In this document: in pieces, positions 28,265-37,736 of the stretch
Layout of the letters: every line of letters begins with the position of its first letter
Position numbering within the stretch: position 1 is the first letter of the stretch
Notes under the pieces: generated by a model
Told to the model about the DNA's origin: nothing
Databases searched by the model: none
What the model saw: only the letters and a program-made list of their open reading frames with translations
Program-made: the position numbers and the translations under genes
NCBI GenBank assembly: GCA_964559835.1
Contig: CAZLJE010000008.1
Span: 1 to 64,000, forward strand
Direction: 5' to 3'
DNA from: DAISJI01 sp964559835
GTDB taxonomy: Bacteria > Acidobacteriota > Terriglobia > Terriglobales > Acidobacteriaceae
DNA: 64,000 bases

Positions 28265-28532
28265 CTGAACGGCGCCCGTTCATGTTCGGATCGGAAAACG
28301 GCCAGCCGCACATACCATAGCGGATCCTGACTGGCATCGGTACGGCCGCAGCAAAGAAGAGCCAGACTGGGCCGTTTCGCCTCTGCGCAGCTGTGAAGGT
28401 TCGTTTATGAGATGAAATTGTGTTGGATGTGATGCTTCCTGTCTTGACAGACTGCCTCGAGTGCTGGCAGGCTTTTCAGCTCGTCAACTTGTCATTTCAG
28501 TGGATGAAATGACTCTGGAGGGGTGGGGAGCT
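28265..28532. other. Leader region of the TonB receptor gene
   Basis: About 270 bases without a gene. The sequence becomes more AT-rich near 28390-28450. No riboswitch-like or clear promoter structure could be identified by eye. Confidence 0.35.
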
Positions 28533-31500
28533 ATGCGGACACACGTGTGGGGAAGCACTGTTGTAGTCCTCGTTGTTCTAGTTTCGTTGATCGCCACGCC
28601 AAACCTAGCGCATTCGCAAGCAGTCAACGCCACTTTAGTCGGCACCGTAACCGATAAAAGCGGTGCTGTGGTCGGCGGCGCGACCGTCGTAAGCAGAGAG
28701 ATGGCAACCGGCATTAGCCGTACGACTGCGACAAATGCCAGCGGCAATTACGTTTTTCCGAACTTGCCACCCGGCACATACGGAGTAGAGGTGCAAGCGC
28801 CGGGTTTTAAGAGAGTCGCGCGCCCGCAGACGAATGTCGACGTCAACAGTACGGTGCGGGTTGACTTCACGCTCGAACCCGGCGCTGTTACGCAGACCGT
28901 CGAAGTGACAGGAACAGCGCCGATCCTGCAGACTGACCGAGCTGATGTCGGTACAAAGATCGAGATGGCGCAGGTAGAGGCACTTCCGGTCGGCGGCGCT
29001 AACCGCAATTTTCAAAGTTTGCTGGCGACTGTGCCAGGAACTGTGCGACCGCATCGCGATCACTCGGAGTTCTTCAATGCGCAGGACACACTTTCCTCGG
29101 AGGTTAACGGTCAATCACGTGAATTTAACCAGCTGATGATCGAGGGCGTGAACGACGACGAGAGGACCGGTCTGCTGCAGATCTACGTTCCACCTGCCGA
29201 GGCGATTCGCACGGTAGACGTAACGACCAGCAATTACGCGGCGGAATTCGGCCGCGCCGGCGGCGCCGTAACGAATGTCGAACTGAAATCCGGGACAAAC
29301 GGTTTCCATGGCTCCGTGTATGAGTTCAACCGACTGAGCGCCCTTGCTGCCCGGAGCTACTTCAACCGTCCCCCCAACGCATTGGCGCGCACAACCTATA
29401 ACTATTATGGCGGGACCATCGGCGGTCCCATCATCAAGAACAAGACTTTCTTCTTCTTTGACCTGCTGCGCATCGACGACCATCGCGGACAATTCAACCA
29501 GCTCACGATTCCGACGGACGCGTTCCGTATTGGGGACTTCAGCGCCGCCGGCGTAAACATCTACAATCCGTACACAGGGAACCCCGATGGCACCAATCGC
29601 CAGCGGTTCCAGTGCGACGCGACCGGGAACCCGCTCACACCGAACGCGCAAGGTGTTCAGCCCGCGGGGACACCATGCAACAAGATTCCGCAACAGCTGA
29701 TCAGTCCGATCGCAACCAAGCTGATCGCGCTCGTCCCGCACACGAACCTGGCAGGACTGACGAATAACTATGCGCAAAACACTCTGTTCACGAAAGCAAG
29801 CACCGCGTTCGATGTGAAAGTCGACCATAACCTCACGAAGAACGACCGGCTGGCCTTCCGCTTCAGCCGTGCGGTCCAGAACGTCTATCAACAGCCGATC
29901 TTTGCTCTCGCAGGTGGACCGGCCAACAGCGCCTTCCAAGGTACCGGCATTCAGCACCAGCAGACCGGAGCCCTGAACGAGACACACATTTTCTCACCGA
30001 CGCTCATCACCGAGGTCCGCGCCGGCATCAGCCACTATCGCAATGTTGCTCACAACGCCGATTACGGCAGCAAGGCTTCCTCGGATCTCGGCATACCCGG
30101 TGTAAACCTCGATGCTTTCACCAGCGGGTTAGTGAGCATGGACATCCAGGGCTTCTCAAGCCCGCTGGTGGGATACAGCGCTTCGCTTCCCTGGGACCGG
30201 GGCGAGACCAACATCGATGTGGTCAACAACTGGACAAAGATCCACGGCAACCATACGTTCAAGTGGGGAGCGGACATACGCCGGTTGCGCGACGATCTGG
30301 TGCAGGCCCAGACATTCGGCCCGCGCGGCCGGTATCAGTTCGGCACCGGTCCGACGGCGCTGAACTCGGGCGGAAAATCGTCGCCGACAAACTTGGCGAA
30401 CAACTTCGCGTCGTTCCTGCTCGACCGCGCAACGGATGTGGGTCGCGACATTTCCTTGATCTCCGGTTCCTGGCGCGAGACAGAAGCGTTCTTTTTCGGC
30501 CAGGATACCTGGCACGCAACCCAGGACCTTACCGTAGATGCCGGCATGCGTTGGGAACTGTATGATCCCGCGACTCCGAATCATGCGGGTGGCTATTCCA
30601 ACTACGATCCGACGCAGAATGCGCTGGTTGTAGCCGGAGTGGGCGGGAATCCGCTCAACATGGGCCGCACCACCTATTACACATATTTCGCACCGCGTCT
30701 TGGTCTGGCCTACCGCTTCTCCGAGCAGACGGTAATTCGCGCCGGCTTCGGCATCAGCTACGAACCGTTCACGAACAACAACTACGGCTTTAACAATTTC
30801 CCAGTCCGGCAGAACAATGAATATCCGAACCCGAACGGCTTCGCCCCGGCATGCCTGGTATCAACATCACCCTGCCCGGCGGGAAGCTTTGCGACGCTGG
30901 CAAACGGGTTCCCGGCGCCGGCGCCGTTCGTAACTCCCGCCAATGGAATCATCCCGGGCAAGTCAGGCGATACGTACTACGTTATTGACAAGAACTTCAA
31001 GCAGCCTTATGTGGAAGCGTGGAACCTCGCCATCGAGCGCTCGCTCTGGAACAACTTCGCGCTTGACGTGGCGTACGTCGGCAATGTTGGAAGGCGTATC
31101 CCTGTACAGTACGATCTCAATGCGGCACTGGCTCCGTCCTGGTGTACGGCCGCGCAGATCGCCGGGAATCTCCTGGGGTGTGGTGGCAAGACGACAACGT
31201 CGTTGCAAAACAACAATTGCGTGATCGGCCAGAGCACGCGTCCACTTTGCAATCTGTTCGGCCGCACGGGAGCGACGAACTTCCTCTACAAGCGAACCAA
31301 TTCGAACTACAACTCTCTCCAGGTGAAGCTGAATCGCAAATGGTCGAACGGCTTCCTCATGACCGTCGCATATACCTGGGCGAAAGCGTTGGCATACCGC
31401 TCCGACATGGGATCCGACGGTGGCTCGCCCGATAACTACATCGACTTCGGGCGTAACTACTCGGTGGAGAGCCGGAACCGGAAGCACACCTTCGTCAGCA

Positions 31501-32036
31501 CCTTCGTCTACGAGCTGCCCTTCGGAAAAGGAAAGCGCTTCCTTTCGTCGGGCCCGGCCAGTTGGATCCTTGGTGGCTGGGGAGTGAGCGGGATTTTGAC
31601 GCGCATGAGCGGAGTGCCGCTGCACTTCACAGCCAATGGCAATTCGTTGGCGGCCAACGGATCGAGCCAGTATCCGGACCTCGTAGCGCCGTTCCATGTA
31701 CTGGGCGGGATCGATACCGACGCTTGGTTCGATCCCAACTCTTTTGCGCCTCACCTCGTTCCCGCGGGCTGCGCCAGTGCGGCGTGCGCTCTCGGCAACA
31801 TGAAACGTTACGAGTTCAGCGGGCCCGGGTTCTTCAACTTCGACGCCGCTGTTTCGCGACGGTTCCCCATAGGCGAGCGGGTAGGATTCGAATTGCGCGC
31901 GGAGGCATTCAGCGTCACCAACACGCCGCAATTCTCCACTCCCAACACGTCCCAAACCAGTCCGGATTTCGGTCACATCAAAGGAGTCGACGGTGGCAAC
32001 CGAACCCTGCAGTTCGGTGCGAAGTTGAGCTTTTGA
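28533..32036 (+). CDS. Large TonB-dependent receptor with carboxypeptidase-regulatory-like N-terminal domain
   Basis: An 1167-residue outer-membrane receptor of the acidobacterial SusC-like type. A signal peptide covers residues 1-27. The Ig-like regulatory domain is at about 28-115 (ATLVGTVTDKSGAVVGGATV, NASGNYVFPNLPPGTYGVEV). The plug domain is at about 125-240 (NYAAEFGRAGGAVTNVELKS). A 22-strand-type barrel with aromatic girdles ends KLSF. Such receptors import large nutrients, often oligosaccharides, with TonB energy. The ATG at 28533 follows GGTGGGGAG. A block of sugar-catabolism genes starts 100 bases downstream in the same direction, which suggests a carbohydrate ligand. No TonB/ExbBD genes are in the window. 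Confidence 0.88.
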   Translation: MRTHVWGSTVVVLVVLVSLIATPNLAHSQAVNATLVGTVTDKSGAVVGGATVVSREMATGISRTTATNASGNYVFPNLPPGTYGVEVQAPGFKRVARPQTNVDVNSTVRVDFTLEPGAVTQTVEVTGTAPILQTDRADVGTKIEMAQVEALPVGGANRNFQSLLATVPGTVRPHRDHSEFFNAQDTLSSEVNGQSREFNQLMIEGVNDDERTGLLQIYVPPAEAIRTVDVTTSNYAAEFGRAGGAVTNVELKSGTNGFHGSVYEFNRLSALAARSYFNRPPNALARTTYNYYGGTIGGPIIKNKTFFFFDLLRIDDHRGQFNQLTIPTDAFRIGDFSAAGVNIYNPYTGNPDGTNRQRFQCDATGNPLTPNAQGVQPAGTPCNKIPQQLISPIATKLIALVPHTNLAGLTNNYAQNTLFTKASTAFDVKVDHNLTKNDRLAFRFSRAVQNVYQQPIFALAGGPANSAFQGTGIQHQQTGALNETHIFSPTLITEVRAGISHYRNVAHNADYGSKASSDLGIPGVNLDAFTSGLVSMDIQGFSSPLVGYSASLPWDRGETNIDVVNNWTKIHGNHTFKWGADIRRLRDDLVQAQTFGPRGRYQFGTGPTALNSGGKSSPTNLANNFASFLLDRATDVGRDISLISGSWRETEAFFFGQDTWHATQDLTVDAGMRWELYDPATPNHAGGYSNYDPTQNALVVAGVGGNPLNMGRTTYYTYFAPRLGLAYRFSEQTVIRAGFGISYEPFTNNNYGFNNFPVRQNNEYPNPNGFAPACLVSTSPCPAGSFATLANGFPAPAPFVTPANGIIPGKSGDTYYVIDKNFKQPYVEAWNLAIERSLWNNFALDVAYVGNVGRRIPVQYDLNAALAPSWCTAAQIAGNLLGCGGKTTTSLQNNNCVIGQSTRPLCNLFGRTGATNFLYKRTNSNYNSLQVKLNRKWSNGFLMTVAYTWAKALAYRSDMGSDGGSPDNYIDFGRNYSVESRNRKHTFVSTFVYELPFGKGKRFLSSGPASWILGGWGVSGILTRMSGVPLHFTANGNSLAANGSSQYPDLVAPFHVLGGIDTDAWFDPNSFAPHLVPAGCASAACALGNMKRYEFSGPGFFNFDAAVSRRFPIGERVGFELRAEAFSVTNTPQFSTPNTSQTSPDFGHIKGVDGGNRTLQFGAKLSF

Positions 32037-32136
32037 TCTCGCGAGAGACTGGGGACAGAATCCTGGACTCTTGAACTTTAACCTTGCCAGTATGCAATCA
32101 TGACTCTGGCGCTACTACATGGAGGACCAACCAACG

Positions 32137-33099
32137 ATGCCGTGGGAGCATTCTCGCCGTACGTTTCTCGGTGGCCTCGCCGCTGCCGGCCTTGCCTCAG
32201 CCGTTCCGAAGCAATTGTTCGCACATTTTGCGCCGCTCTACCCAGCTATCGACCTGTCCTATTTCGATAAGCCCATCCACGATGCGGCGGAGATGCACAT
32301 CGGATACGCCGCCATCACGTGGGGCGGCAACGATCGCCAAGCGATCGAGGATATTGCGGCCGTCGGTTATCACGGCATTCAGCTGCGAAGCAATATCTTG
32401 AAAGAATTCGAGGGCGGGGCGGCGGAGGTCAAAGACGTTCTCGCCAAACACAATCTCACTCTGGTCGCCCTTTCCAGCGGTGGCGTTCGCGTGGAAGGCT
32501 CCGATGACGCGAGTGAGATCGAAAAGCACGTGGAGAAAGCGCGTTTCATGCACGACGCCGGCGGTCTTTACCTGCAGGTCACCGATTCCAGGCCCAAACG
32601 TCCGGTCACGCCCGCAGACTACAAGCACCTTGGGACTCTGCTCACGGAAATCGGTAAGCGCAGCGCCGACCTAGGCGTGCCGCTCGGCTACCACAACCAC
32701 ATGGGCTCGATGGGCGAGAAGCCGGAGGAAGTGGACCGCGTCCTGGAAAACTCCGATCCGCGATACGTCAAGCTTGAGCTGGATATCGCGCATTATTTCC
32801 AGGGCGGCGGCGATCCGGCGAAAGCAATCGGCCGCTATAAGGACCGTCTCTTGTTCCTACATCTGAAAGACGTCGCTCCCCGGCCACCCGCCTCGACTGG
32901 ACGCACTCCGTATGTTTTCGTTGAGCTTGGTCAGGGAAGAATGAATGTCCCGGCGGCGATTCATGCTCTGAAACAAGCAAAGTTCCGCGGGTGGGGCATC
33001 ATTGAACTCGACGGCAATCCTGAAAAAGAGAAGGAGCCGAAACAGGCTGCCGTTACCAACAAAAACTATGTCGAACACACACTGGGGCTGACCGTATGA
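32137..33099 (+). CDS. Tat-exported sugar phosphate isomerase/epimerase-like TIM-barrel protein
   Basis: A 320-residue AP-endonuclease-2-type TIM barrel (xylose isomerase-like). It opens with a twin-arginine signal, HSRRTFLGGLAAAGLASAV. The barrel residues are typical: GYAAITWGGNDRQAIEDIA, then VGYHGIQLR, PLGYHNHMG, YVKLELDIAHYFQGGGDP and LLFLHLKDVAPRP. The His/Glu/Asp set (YHNH, ELDIAH, HLKD) fits a metal-dependent isomerase or dehydratase such as inosose dehydratase. The start at 32137 has GGAGG 11 bases upstream; 32119 is also possible. It overlaps the next, related gene by 4 bases. The exact sugar is unknown. Confidence 0.8.
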   Translation: MPWEHSRRTFLGGLAAAGLASAVPKQLFAHFAPLYPAIDLSYFDKPIHDAAEMHIGYAAITWGGNDRQAIEDIAAVGYHGIQLRSNILKEFEGGAAEVKDVLAKHNLTLVALSSGGVRVEGSDDASEIEKHVEKARFMHDAGGLYLQVTDSRPKRPVTPADYKHLGTLLTEIGKRSADLGVPLGYHNHMGSMGEKPEEVDRVLENSDPRYVKLELDIAHYFQGGGDPAKAIGRYKDRLLFLHLKDVAPRPPASTGRTPYVFVELGQGRMNVPAAIHALKQAKFRGWGIIELDGNPEKEKEPKQAAVTNKNYVEHTLGLTV

Positions 33100-33974
33100 G
33101 TTCTCCCTTTCGGATCGCTGTGATCAACGACGAGATCACCCAGGATTTCGGCCGCGCCGCCGAGATCGTAGCGCGCGATTTCGGTCTGCAGTGGATCGAG
33201 TTGCGCGGTATGTGGAACAAGAACCTGCTCAAGCTGGACAGCAAGGAGATCGGCGAGGCCCGCGACATCCTGGAGCGTTACAAGCTCAGGGTCACGGACA
33301 TTGCCAGCCCTCTGTTCAAGGTCGATTGGCCAGGCGCGCCCACATCGAAATTCAGCCCGAAGCGCGACCAGTTCGGCGCCGATTTTGGTTTCAAGCAGCA
33401 GGACGAGGTGTTGGAGCGCAGCATCGAACTGGCGCGCGCTTTCAATACGGACCGAGTCCGCTGTTTTGATTTTTGGCGCCTGGAAGATATCGGGACCTAT
33501 CGCAATGCGATCAACGCGAAGCTCCAGGAGGCGGCCGAGAAGGCTGCCAAGAAGAACATTATCCTCGTGCTGGAAAACGAGATGACCTGTAATACGGCGA
33601 CCGGCAAAGAGGCTGCGGCCACGCTGGCAGGGATCAAGTCGCGAAATGTGATGCTCAATTGGGACCCGGGGAACGCCGCCATGTTGGGCGAAAATCCGTT
33701 TCCGGATGGTTATGCGGCGATTCCGAAGCATCGCCTTGGCCACTGTCACTGCAAGGACGTTCAGAAGAAAGCCTCCGGCGACGGCCAGGAATGGGCGCCC
33801 GTGGGTAGCGGAACGATCGATTGGGTCGGACAGTATAAAGCGCTAAAGCGCGACGGATATCGCCTCGCCGTCAGTCTCGAAACTCACTGGCGCGGGGCCG
33901 GAACGCCGGAAGCGTCCACGCGGCAAAGCATGGCTGGAATGAAAAAGGCTTTAAAAGAAGCGGGCGCGTTGTAA
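33096..33974 (+). CDS. Sugar phosphate isomerase/epimerase family protein (cytoplasmic)
   Basis: A 292-residue second member of the same TIM-barrel family, without an export signal. Recognisable strands are IAVINDEITQDFGRAAEIVA, LQWIELRGMW, VRCFDFWRLED, IILVLENEMTC, MLNWDPGNAA and HRLGHCHCKDVQ. The last three give the usual Glu, Asp and His metal ligands. Its ATG overlaps the stop of the previous gene (ATGA), indicating translational coupling. A Gfo/Idh/MocA oxidoreductase follows after 28 bases, a standard pairing in pathways that oxidise a sugar or inositol and then isomerise or dehydrate it. Confidence 0.85.
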   Translation: MSSPFRIAVINDEITQDFGRAAEIVARDFGLQWIELRGMWNKNLLKLDSKEIGEARDILERYKLRVTDIASPLFKVDWPGAPTSKFSPKRDQFGADFGFKQQDEVLERSIELARAFNTDRVRCFDFWRLEDIGTYRNAINAKLQEAAEKAAKKNIILVLENEMTCNTATGKEAAATLAGIKSRNVMLNWDPGNAAMLGENPFPDGYAAIPKHRLGHCHCKDVQKKASGDGQEWAPVGSGTIDWVGQYKALKRDGYRLAVSLETHWRGAGTPEASTRQSMAGMKKALKEAGAL

Positions 33975-34002
33975 TCAAGCCCGAATAAACATCTTGGAGG
34001 GA

Positions 34003-35262
34003 ATGATGTCGAACATCGATCGGCGCGAATTTCTTGGAACGATGGCCATGGCAGCGGCCGTAACGGCGATGAACCCGAGCCGCGTGCTGGGCGCGAACGA
34101 TCGCGTTCGCGTCGGCATGATCGGCTGCGGCGGCCGCGGCCAGGAACTGTTCAAACAAGTGCTCAATGTGCCCAATGCGGAGATGGTCGCGGTTGCTGAT
34201 ATTTACACCCGCCGCCACGAAGAAGCGCGAGCGCTGTCGCCCAACATCCGTACTGTCACCGACCATCGCCAGTTGCTCGACATGAAGGATGTAGACGCCG
34301 TCATCGTTGCCAGCCCCTTGCACCTTCATGCGCGCCACTTTCTGGATACGGTTGCCGCCGGCAAAGACCTGTACTGCGAAAAGACGATGACGTACTCCAT
34401 CCACGAGGCCGAGCAATGTCTGGCAGCGGCGCAAAAATCGAGGCAGGTTATCGGCATCGGGCTGCAATGGACGAGTTTCGGGTCTGTTATGGACGCGCGG
34501 AAGTGGATCAAGGATGGCTTGGTCGGAAAGGTCACCCAGGTCGACGCCTGGATGAGCCGCAACACACCACACGGAAAAGGTCAGTGGGTGCGCGAAGTTC
34601 CCTCCGACTGCAATCCGCAACACGTCGCCAACTGGGATGCGTTTCTCAACGGCCGGCCTCAACGCGCATTCGATCCGTACAAGTTCATCAACTGGCGTTT
34701 GTTCTGGGAGTTCTCGGGAGGGAACATCACTGAGAATATGGTCCACCAGACATCTTGGGTCATGACGGCTCTCGACCTCCCATTGCCGACTGCCGCCTAC
34801 ATGTCCGGTGGAGTATTCAGTGAGAAGGACGGTCGCGAAGTCCCCGACACGATCTCGGTGACGTTAGACTTTCCTAACGACGTGGTCATGACGTGGCAAT
34901 CGAGATTCAATAACAACCACTTCGGGCTGGGCGAGCGCGTACTGGGCAGCGATGGCTCGATCGAACACACGATGGGAACCACCGACATGGTGACTGGTCG
35001 TTCCAAAGCCGCGGTGCATTATTTCCCGGAGAAGGTGAACCGGCCGCAAGGAGTTGCCTTGACCGGCGACACTCCGGATGTCGACCATATGGCGAACTTT
35101 ATCGACTGCGTGCGCTCGCGCAAAACGCCGAACGCCTCGGTCGAGATGGGGTACAAGTCGGCCATCGCGGGACACATGGCAAACGTCGCCTATCGCAATC
35201 GCCAACGCGTTACGCCCGAAGTGGCGCGCACTCTTTCGGCGAAGATGGAACCCTACGCTTGA
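34003..35262 (+). CDS. Gfo/Idh/MocA family oxidoreductase with Tat signal
   Basis: A 419-residue NAD(P)-dependent oxidoreductase. The twin-arginine signal (IDRREFLGTMAMAAAV) precedes the Rossmann fold VRVGMIGCGGRGQELFKQVL. The family's EKP motif appears as CEKTMTYS. The C-terminal alpha/beta domain contains GGNITENMVHQTSW, with the expected His. Members oxidise sugars, inositols or glycosides. TTGGAGGGA precedes the ATG at 34003; 34006 is an alternative. The Tat signal means that cofactor-loaded enzyme is exported, as described for glucose-fructose oxidoreductase and related secreted members. It overlaps the VOC gene by 4 bases. Confidence 0.88.
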   Translation: MMSNIDRREFLGTMAMAAAVTAMNPSRVLGANDRVRVGMIGCGGRGQELFKQVLNVPNAEMVAVADIYTRRHEEARALSPNIRTVTDHRQLLDMKDVDAVIVASPLHLHARHFLDTVAAGKDLYCEKTMTYSIHEAEQCLAAAQKSRQVIGIGLQWTSFGSVMDARKWIKDGLVGKVTQVDAWMSRNTPHGKGQWVREVPSDCNPQHVANWDAFLNGRPQRAFDPYKFINWRLFWEFSGGNITENMVHQTSWVMTALDLPLPTAAYMSGGVFSEKDGREVPDTISVTLDFPNDVVMTWQSRFNNNHFGLGERVLGSDGSIEHTMGTTDMVTGRSKAAVHYFPEKVNRPQGVALTGDTPDVDHMANFIDCVRSRKTPNASVEMGYKSAIAGHMANVAYRNRQRVTPEVARTLSAKMEPYA

Positions 35263-36206
35263 AGCTCCGCGTATGGGCGCTGATCGCCGTTGCTGCGGTA
35301 CTCGTGTGTTCTGAGGCGGCTGCGGCTCAGACCAAAGTTGCTCGCCCGAAGATTCTCGGGGTTGCGCACGCCGCTTACTATGTCAGCGACTTGGCGAAAG
35401 CGCGGCAGTTCTACGAAGGGCTCCTCGGGTTCGCCGAACCGTACGCCCTCAATGGCGATAACGGCGCCGACCGCATCGCCTTCGTCAAAATCAACGATAA
35501 TCAGTATCTGGAGCTCTTTGCTGATACTCCCTCTGGCGATGGACAGTTGAACCACATTGCGTTCTACACCGACGACGCGACTCGGATGCGCAATTACCTT
35601 GCGTCGCAAGGGGTGAAGGTCCCCGACAAGGTTTCCAAAGGACGCATTGGTAACCTGAACTTCACAGTCACGGACGCGGACGGTCACAAAGTCGAATTCG
35701 TGCAGTACGAGCCCGACAGTTGGACCGCGCAGCATCGTGGAAAAGACATGCCGGCGACGCGGATCTCCAAACGCATCATGCACGCCGGGTTCACCGTCGG
35801 TTCCGTTTCGGCTGCTATGCATTTCTACGCCGACATCCTCGGCTTTCGCGAGTTCTGGCGAGGAAGCTCCAACGGCGCTGAACTGAGCTGGATCAACATG
35901 CGCGTCCCGGATGGCGACGATTATGTTGAGTTCATGCTCTACCGCGATCCTCCGGGCCGCGAGCGGCTCGGAGTTCAGAACCACTTGTGCCTGGAAGTTC
36001 CCGATGCCGAGGCGGCCGCGGCCGAGTTGCGTACGCGGGCATCAAGAGTCCAGTACGCCCGGCCTGTTGACGTGCGTATTGGGAAGAACCGGAAGCGCCA
36101 GACCAATCTCTTCGACCCTGACGGTACGCGCATCGAGATCATGGAGCCAGGCACCATCGACGGTCAGCCTGCTTCCGCTTCAACTGCTGCGCCTCCCCGG
36201 ATGTAA
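35259..36206 (+). CDS. Secreted two-domain VOC (glyoxalase/dioxygenase superfamily) protein
   Basis: A 315-residue protein with a signal peptide (LIAVAAVLVCSEAAAA) and two VOC modules at about residues 30-155 and 170-300. Each has the HAAYYVSDLAKARQFYEGLL / HAGFTVGSVSAAMHFYADIL pattern and the closing Glu (HKVEF, TRIEI). Metal-ligand His and Glu residues are present, so an enzyme is plausible (isomerase, epimerase or dioxygenase), but the reaction is not deducible. The start is a TTG overlapping the TGA of the oxidoreductase gene, so it is coupled to the sugar-oxidation operon. Confidence 0.78.
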   Translation: MKLRVWALIAVAAVLVCSEAAAAQTKVARPKILGVAHAAYYVSDLAKARQFYEGLLGFAEPYALNGDNGADRIAFVKINDNQYLELFADTPSGDGQLNHIAFYTDDATRMRNYLASQGVKVPDKVSKGRIGNLNFTVTDADGHKVEFVQYEPDSWTAQHRGKDMPATRISKRIMHAGFTVGSVSAAMHFYADILGFREFWRGSSNGAELSWINMRVPDGDDYVEFMLYRDPPGRERLGVQNHLCLEVPDAEAAAAELRTRASRVQYARPVDVRIGKNRKRQTNLFDPDGTRIEIMEPGTIDGQPASASTAAPPRM

Positions 36207-36209
36207 GAA

Positions 36210-36396
36210 CGTAGAAACTCAGACTGAAACGAGTGTGAAATCCGTCGATGATGAGAGAGTGATTCCACATCTCTATGCCGCGGGCGAGTGCGCCCAGTAC
36301 CTGGGCCGTTACCATGGCCACGGTACGCTCGGCATTTATTCGTTCTACGGCCGCGTTGCGGGGAAGAATGCCGCCGCGGAAGCGAAGTTGGCGTAA
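36210..36396 (+). pseudogene. C-terminal remnant of an FAD-dependent dehydrogenase (fumarate-reductase/TcuA-like)
   Basis: One frame reads VIPHLYAAGECAQYLGRYHG and then HGTLGIYSFYGRVAGKNAAA. This is the FAD-binding C-terminal signature (LYAAGE...GRVAG) of flavoprotein dehydrogenases such as 3-ketosteroid or tricarballylate dehydrogenases. Only about 55 residues of the roughly 450-500 remain, with no start. It sits 4 bases before an MFS citrate/tricarballylate-type symporter gene, so the pair may descend from a tcuA-tcuC-like operon, the front of which was replaced by the VOC gene. Confidence 0.65.
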
Positions 36397-36400
36397 CCGG

Positions 36401-37717
36401 ATGACCAGCCGCCCCGTCTCCACCGATCGCAAATCGAAGATGTGGGCAGTCGTACGCGTTTCCAGCGGCAATTTCCTGGAAATGTACGACTTCATGGTCT
36501 TCGGGTATTACGCCTCGGCGATCGGTAGAGCCTTTTTCCCGAATGGAAATCCGTACATCTCCCTGATGTTGTCCCTGATGACGTTCGGCGCCGGGTTTCT
36601 TATGCGGCCGGTCGGTGCGATTGTGCTGGGGGCGTACGCCGACAGGCACGGCCGCCGTGCCGGGCTGGTCCTAACGCTGAGCTTAATGTCCGTTGGAATC
36701 CTCTCGATTGCGTGCGTACCGGGTTACGCAAAGATCGGGCTCATCGCGCCGCTGCTCGTGTTGGTCGGACGCTTGCTTCAAGGGTTTTCGGCGGGCATGG
36801 AACTGGGCGGCGTGTCGGTGTACCTCTCCGAGATCGCGACACCGGGCCACAAAGGATTTTACGTGGCATGGCAATCGGCCAGCCAGCAGGTGGCCGTTAT
36901 GTTCGCTGCGATCCTGGGAGTGGCGCTGAATCGATACCTGCCGCCCCAAGCGATGGCAGCGTGGGGTTGGCGCGTCCCGCTTCTGATCGGGTGCGCAATC
37001 ATTCCATTTCTGTTACGACTACGGCGGTCGCTGCAGGAATCCGATGAGTTCAGTGCCCGCAAGAAACACCCGGAAATGTCCGAGATCGTCCGGTCCCTCG
37101 CTGCGAATGCCCGGCTGGTGGCGATCGGCACCATGCTATTCACCATGACGACCGTGTCTTTCTACATGATCACGGCTTATACGCCTACGTTCGGTAGCAC
37201 CGTACTTCACCTTTCCAGTCGCGACAGTCTTATCGTCACATTTTGTGTGGGCGCTTCCAACCTGTTCTGGATCCCTGTAATGGGCTCGCTTTCCGACAGG
37301 ATCGGGCGCACTCCGCTGCTGATCGGTTGCACCATCCTGATGCTGGCGACTGCCTATCCGGCAATGCTGTGGCTCGTGAACGGGCCTTCCTTTTCAAAAC
37401 TGCTGGCGGTGGAGCTGTGGCTATCGTTTATCTACGGCAGCTACAACGGCGCGGCAATCGTGTTCATGGCAGAGATGATTCCGATCGACGTCCGAACCAT
37501 CGGCTTCTCACTTGCATACAGCGTCGCGACCGCGGTGTTCGGCGGGTTTACCCCGGCGATCAGCACGTACCTGATCCATCTCAGCGGGAACCGCGCGATC
37601 CCGGGGGTGTGGTTGTCGATAGCGGCAATGTGCGGATTGGTTGCGACGCTGCTCGCACGAGGACAGCAGCCATCGGTCCAACTTGGGGTTCGCGGCGAAC
37701 CAGTGGCGGCGGAGTAA
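36401..37717 (+). CDS. MFS metabolite:H+ symporter (citrate/tricarballylate-like)
   Basis: A 438-residue major facilitator with 12 membrane segments. The start (SSGNFLEMYDFMVFGYYASA) and the loop-2 motif GAYADRHGRRAGL are characteristic of the metabolite:proton symporter family (CitA, ShiA, TcuC, ProP). The repeat of the loop motif after helix 8 reads GSLSDRIGRTPLL. GRLLQGFSAGMELGGVSVYL in helix 4 also fits. The ATG at 36401 lies directly after the flavoprotein remnant, with no good ribosome-binding site, as expected if translation was coupled to that lost gene. Probable substrates are carboxylates, by family inference only. Confidence 0.85.
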   Translation: MTSRPVSTDRKSKMWAVVRVSSGNFLEMYDFMVFGYYASAIGRAFFPNGNPYISLMLSLMTFGAGFLMRPVGAIVLGAYADRHGRRAGLVLTLSLMSVGILSIACVPGYAKIGLIAPLLVLVGRLLQGFSAGMELGGVSVYLSEIATPGHKGFYVAWQSASQQVAVMFAAILGVALNRYLPPQAMAAWGWRVPLLIGCAIIPFLLRLRRSLQESDEFSARKKHPEMSEIVRSLAANARLVAIGTMLFTMTTVSFYMITAYTPTFGSTVLHLSSRDSLIVTFCVGASNLFWIPVMGSLSDRIGRTPLLIGCTILMLATAYPAMLWLVNGPSFSKLLAVELWLSFIYGSYNGAAIVFMAEMIPIDVRTIGFSLAYSVATAVFGGFTPAISTYLIHLSGNRAIPGVWLSIAAMCGLVATLLARGQQPSVQLGVRGEPVAAE

Positions 37718-37736
37718 GCGATGAAGGCGAGAGACC

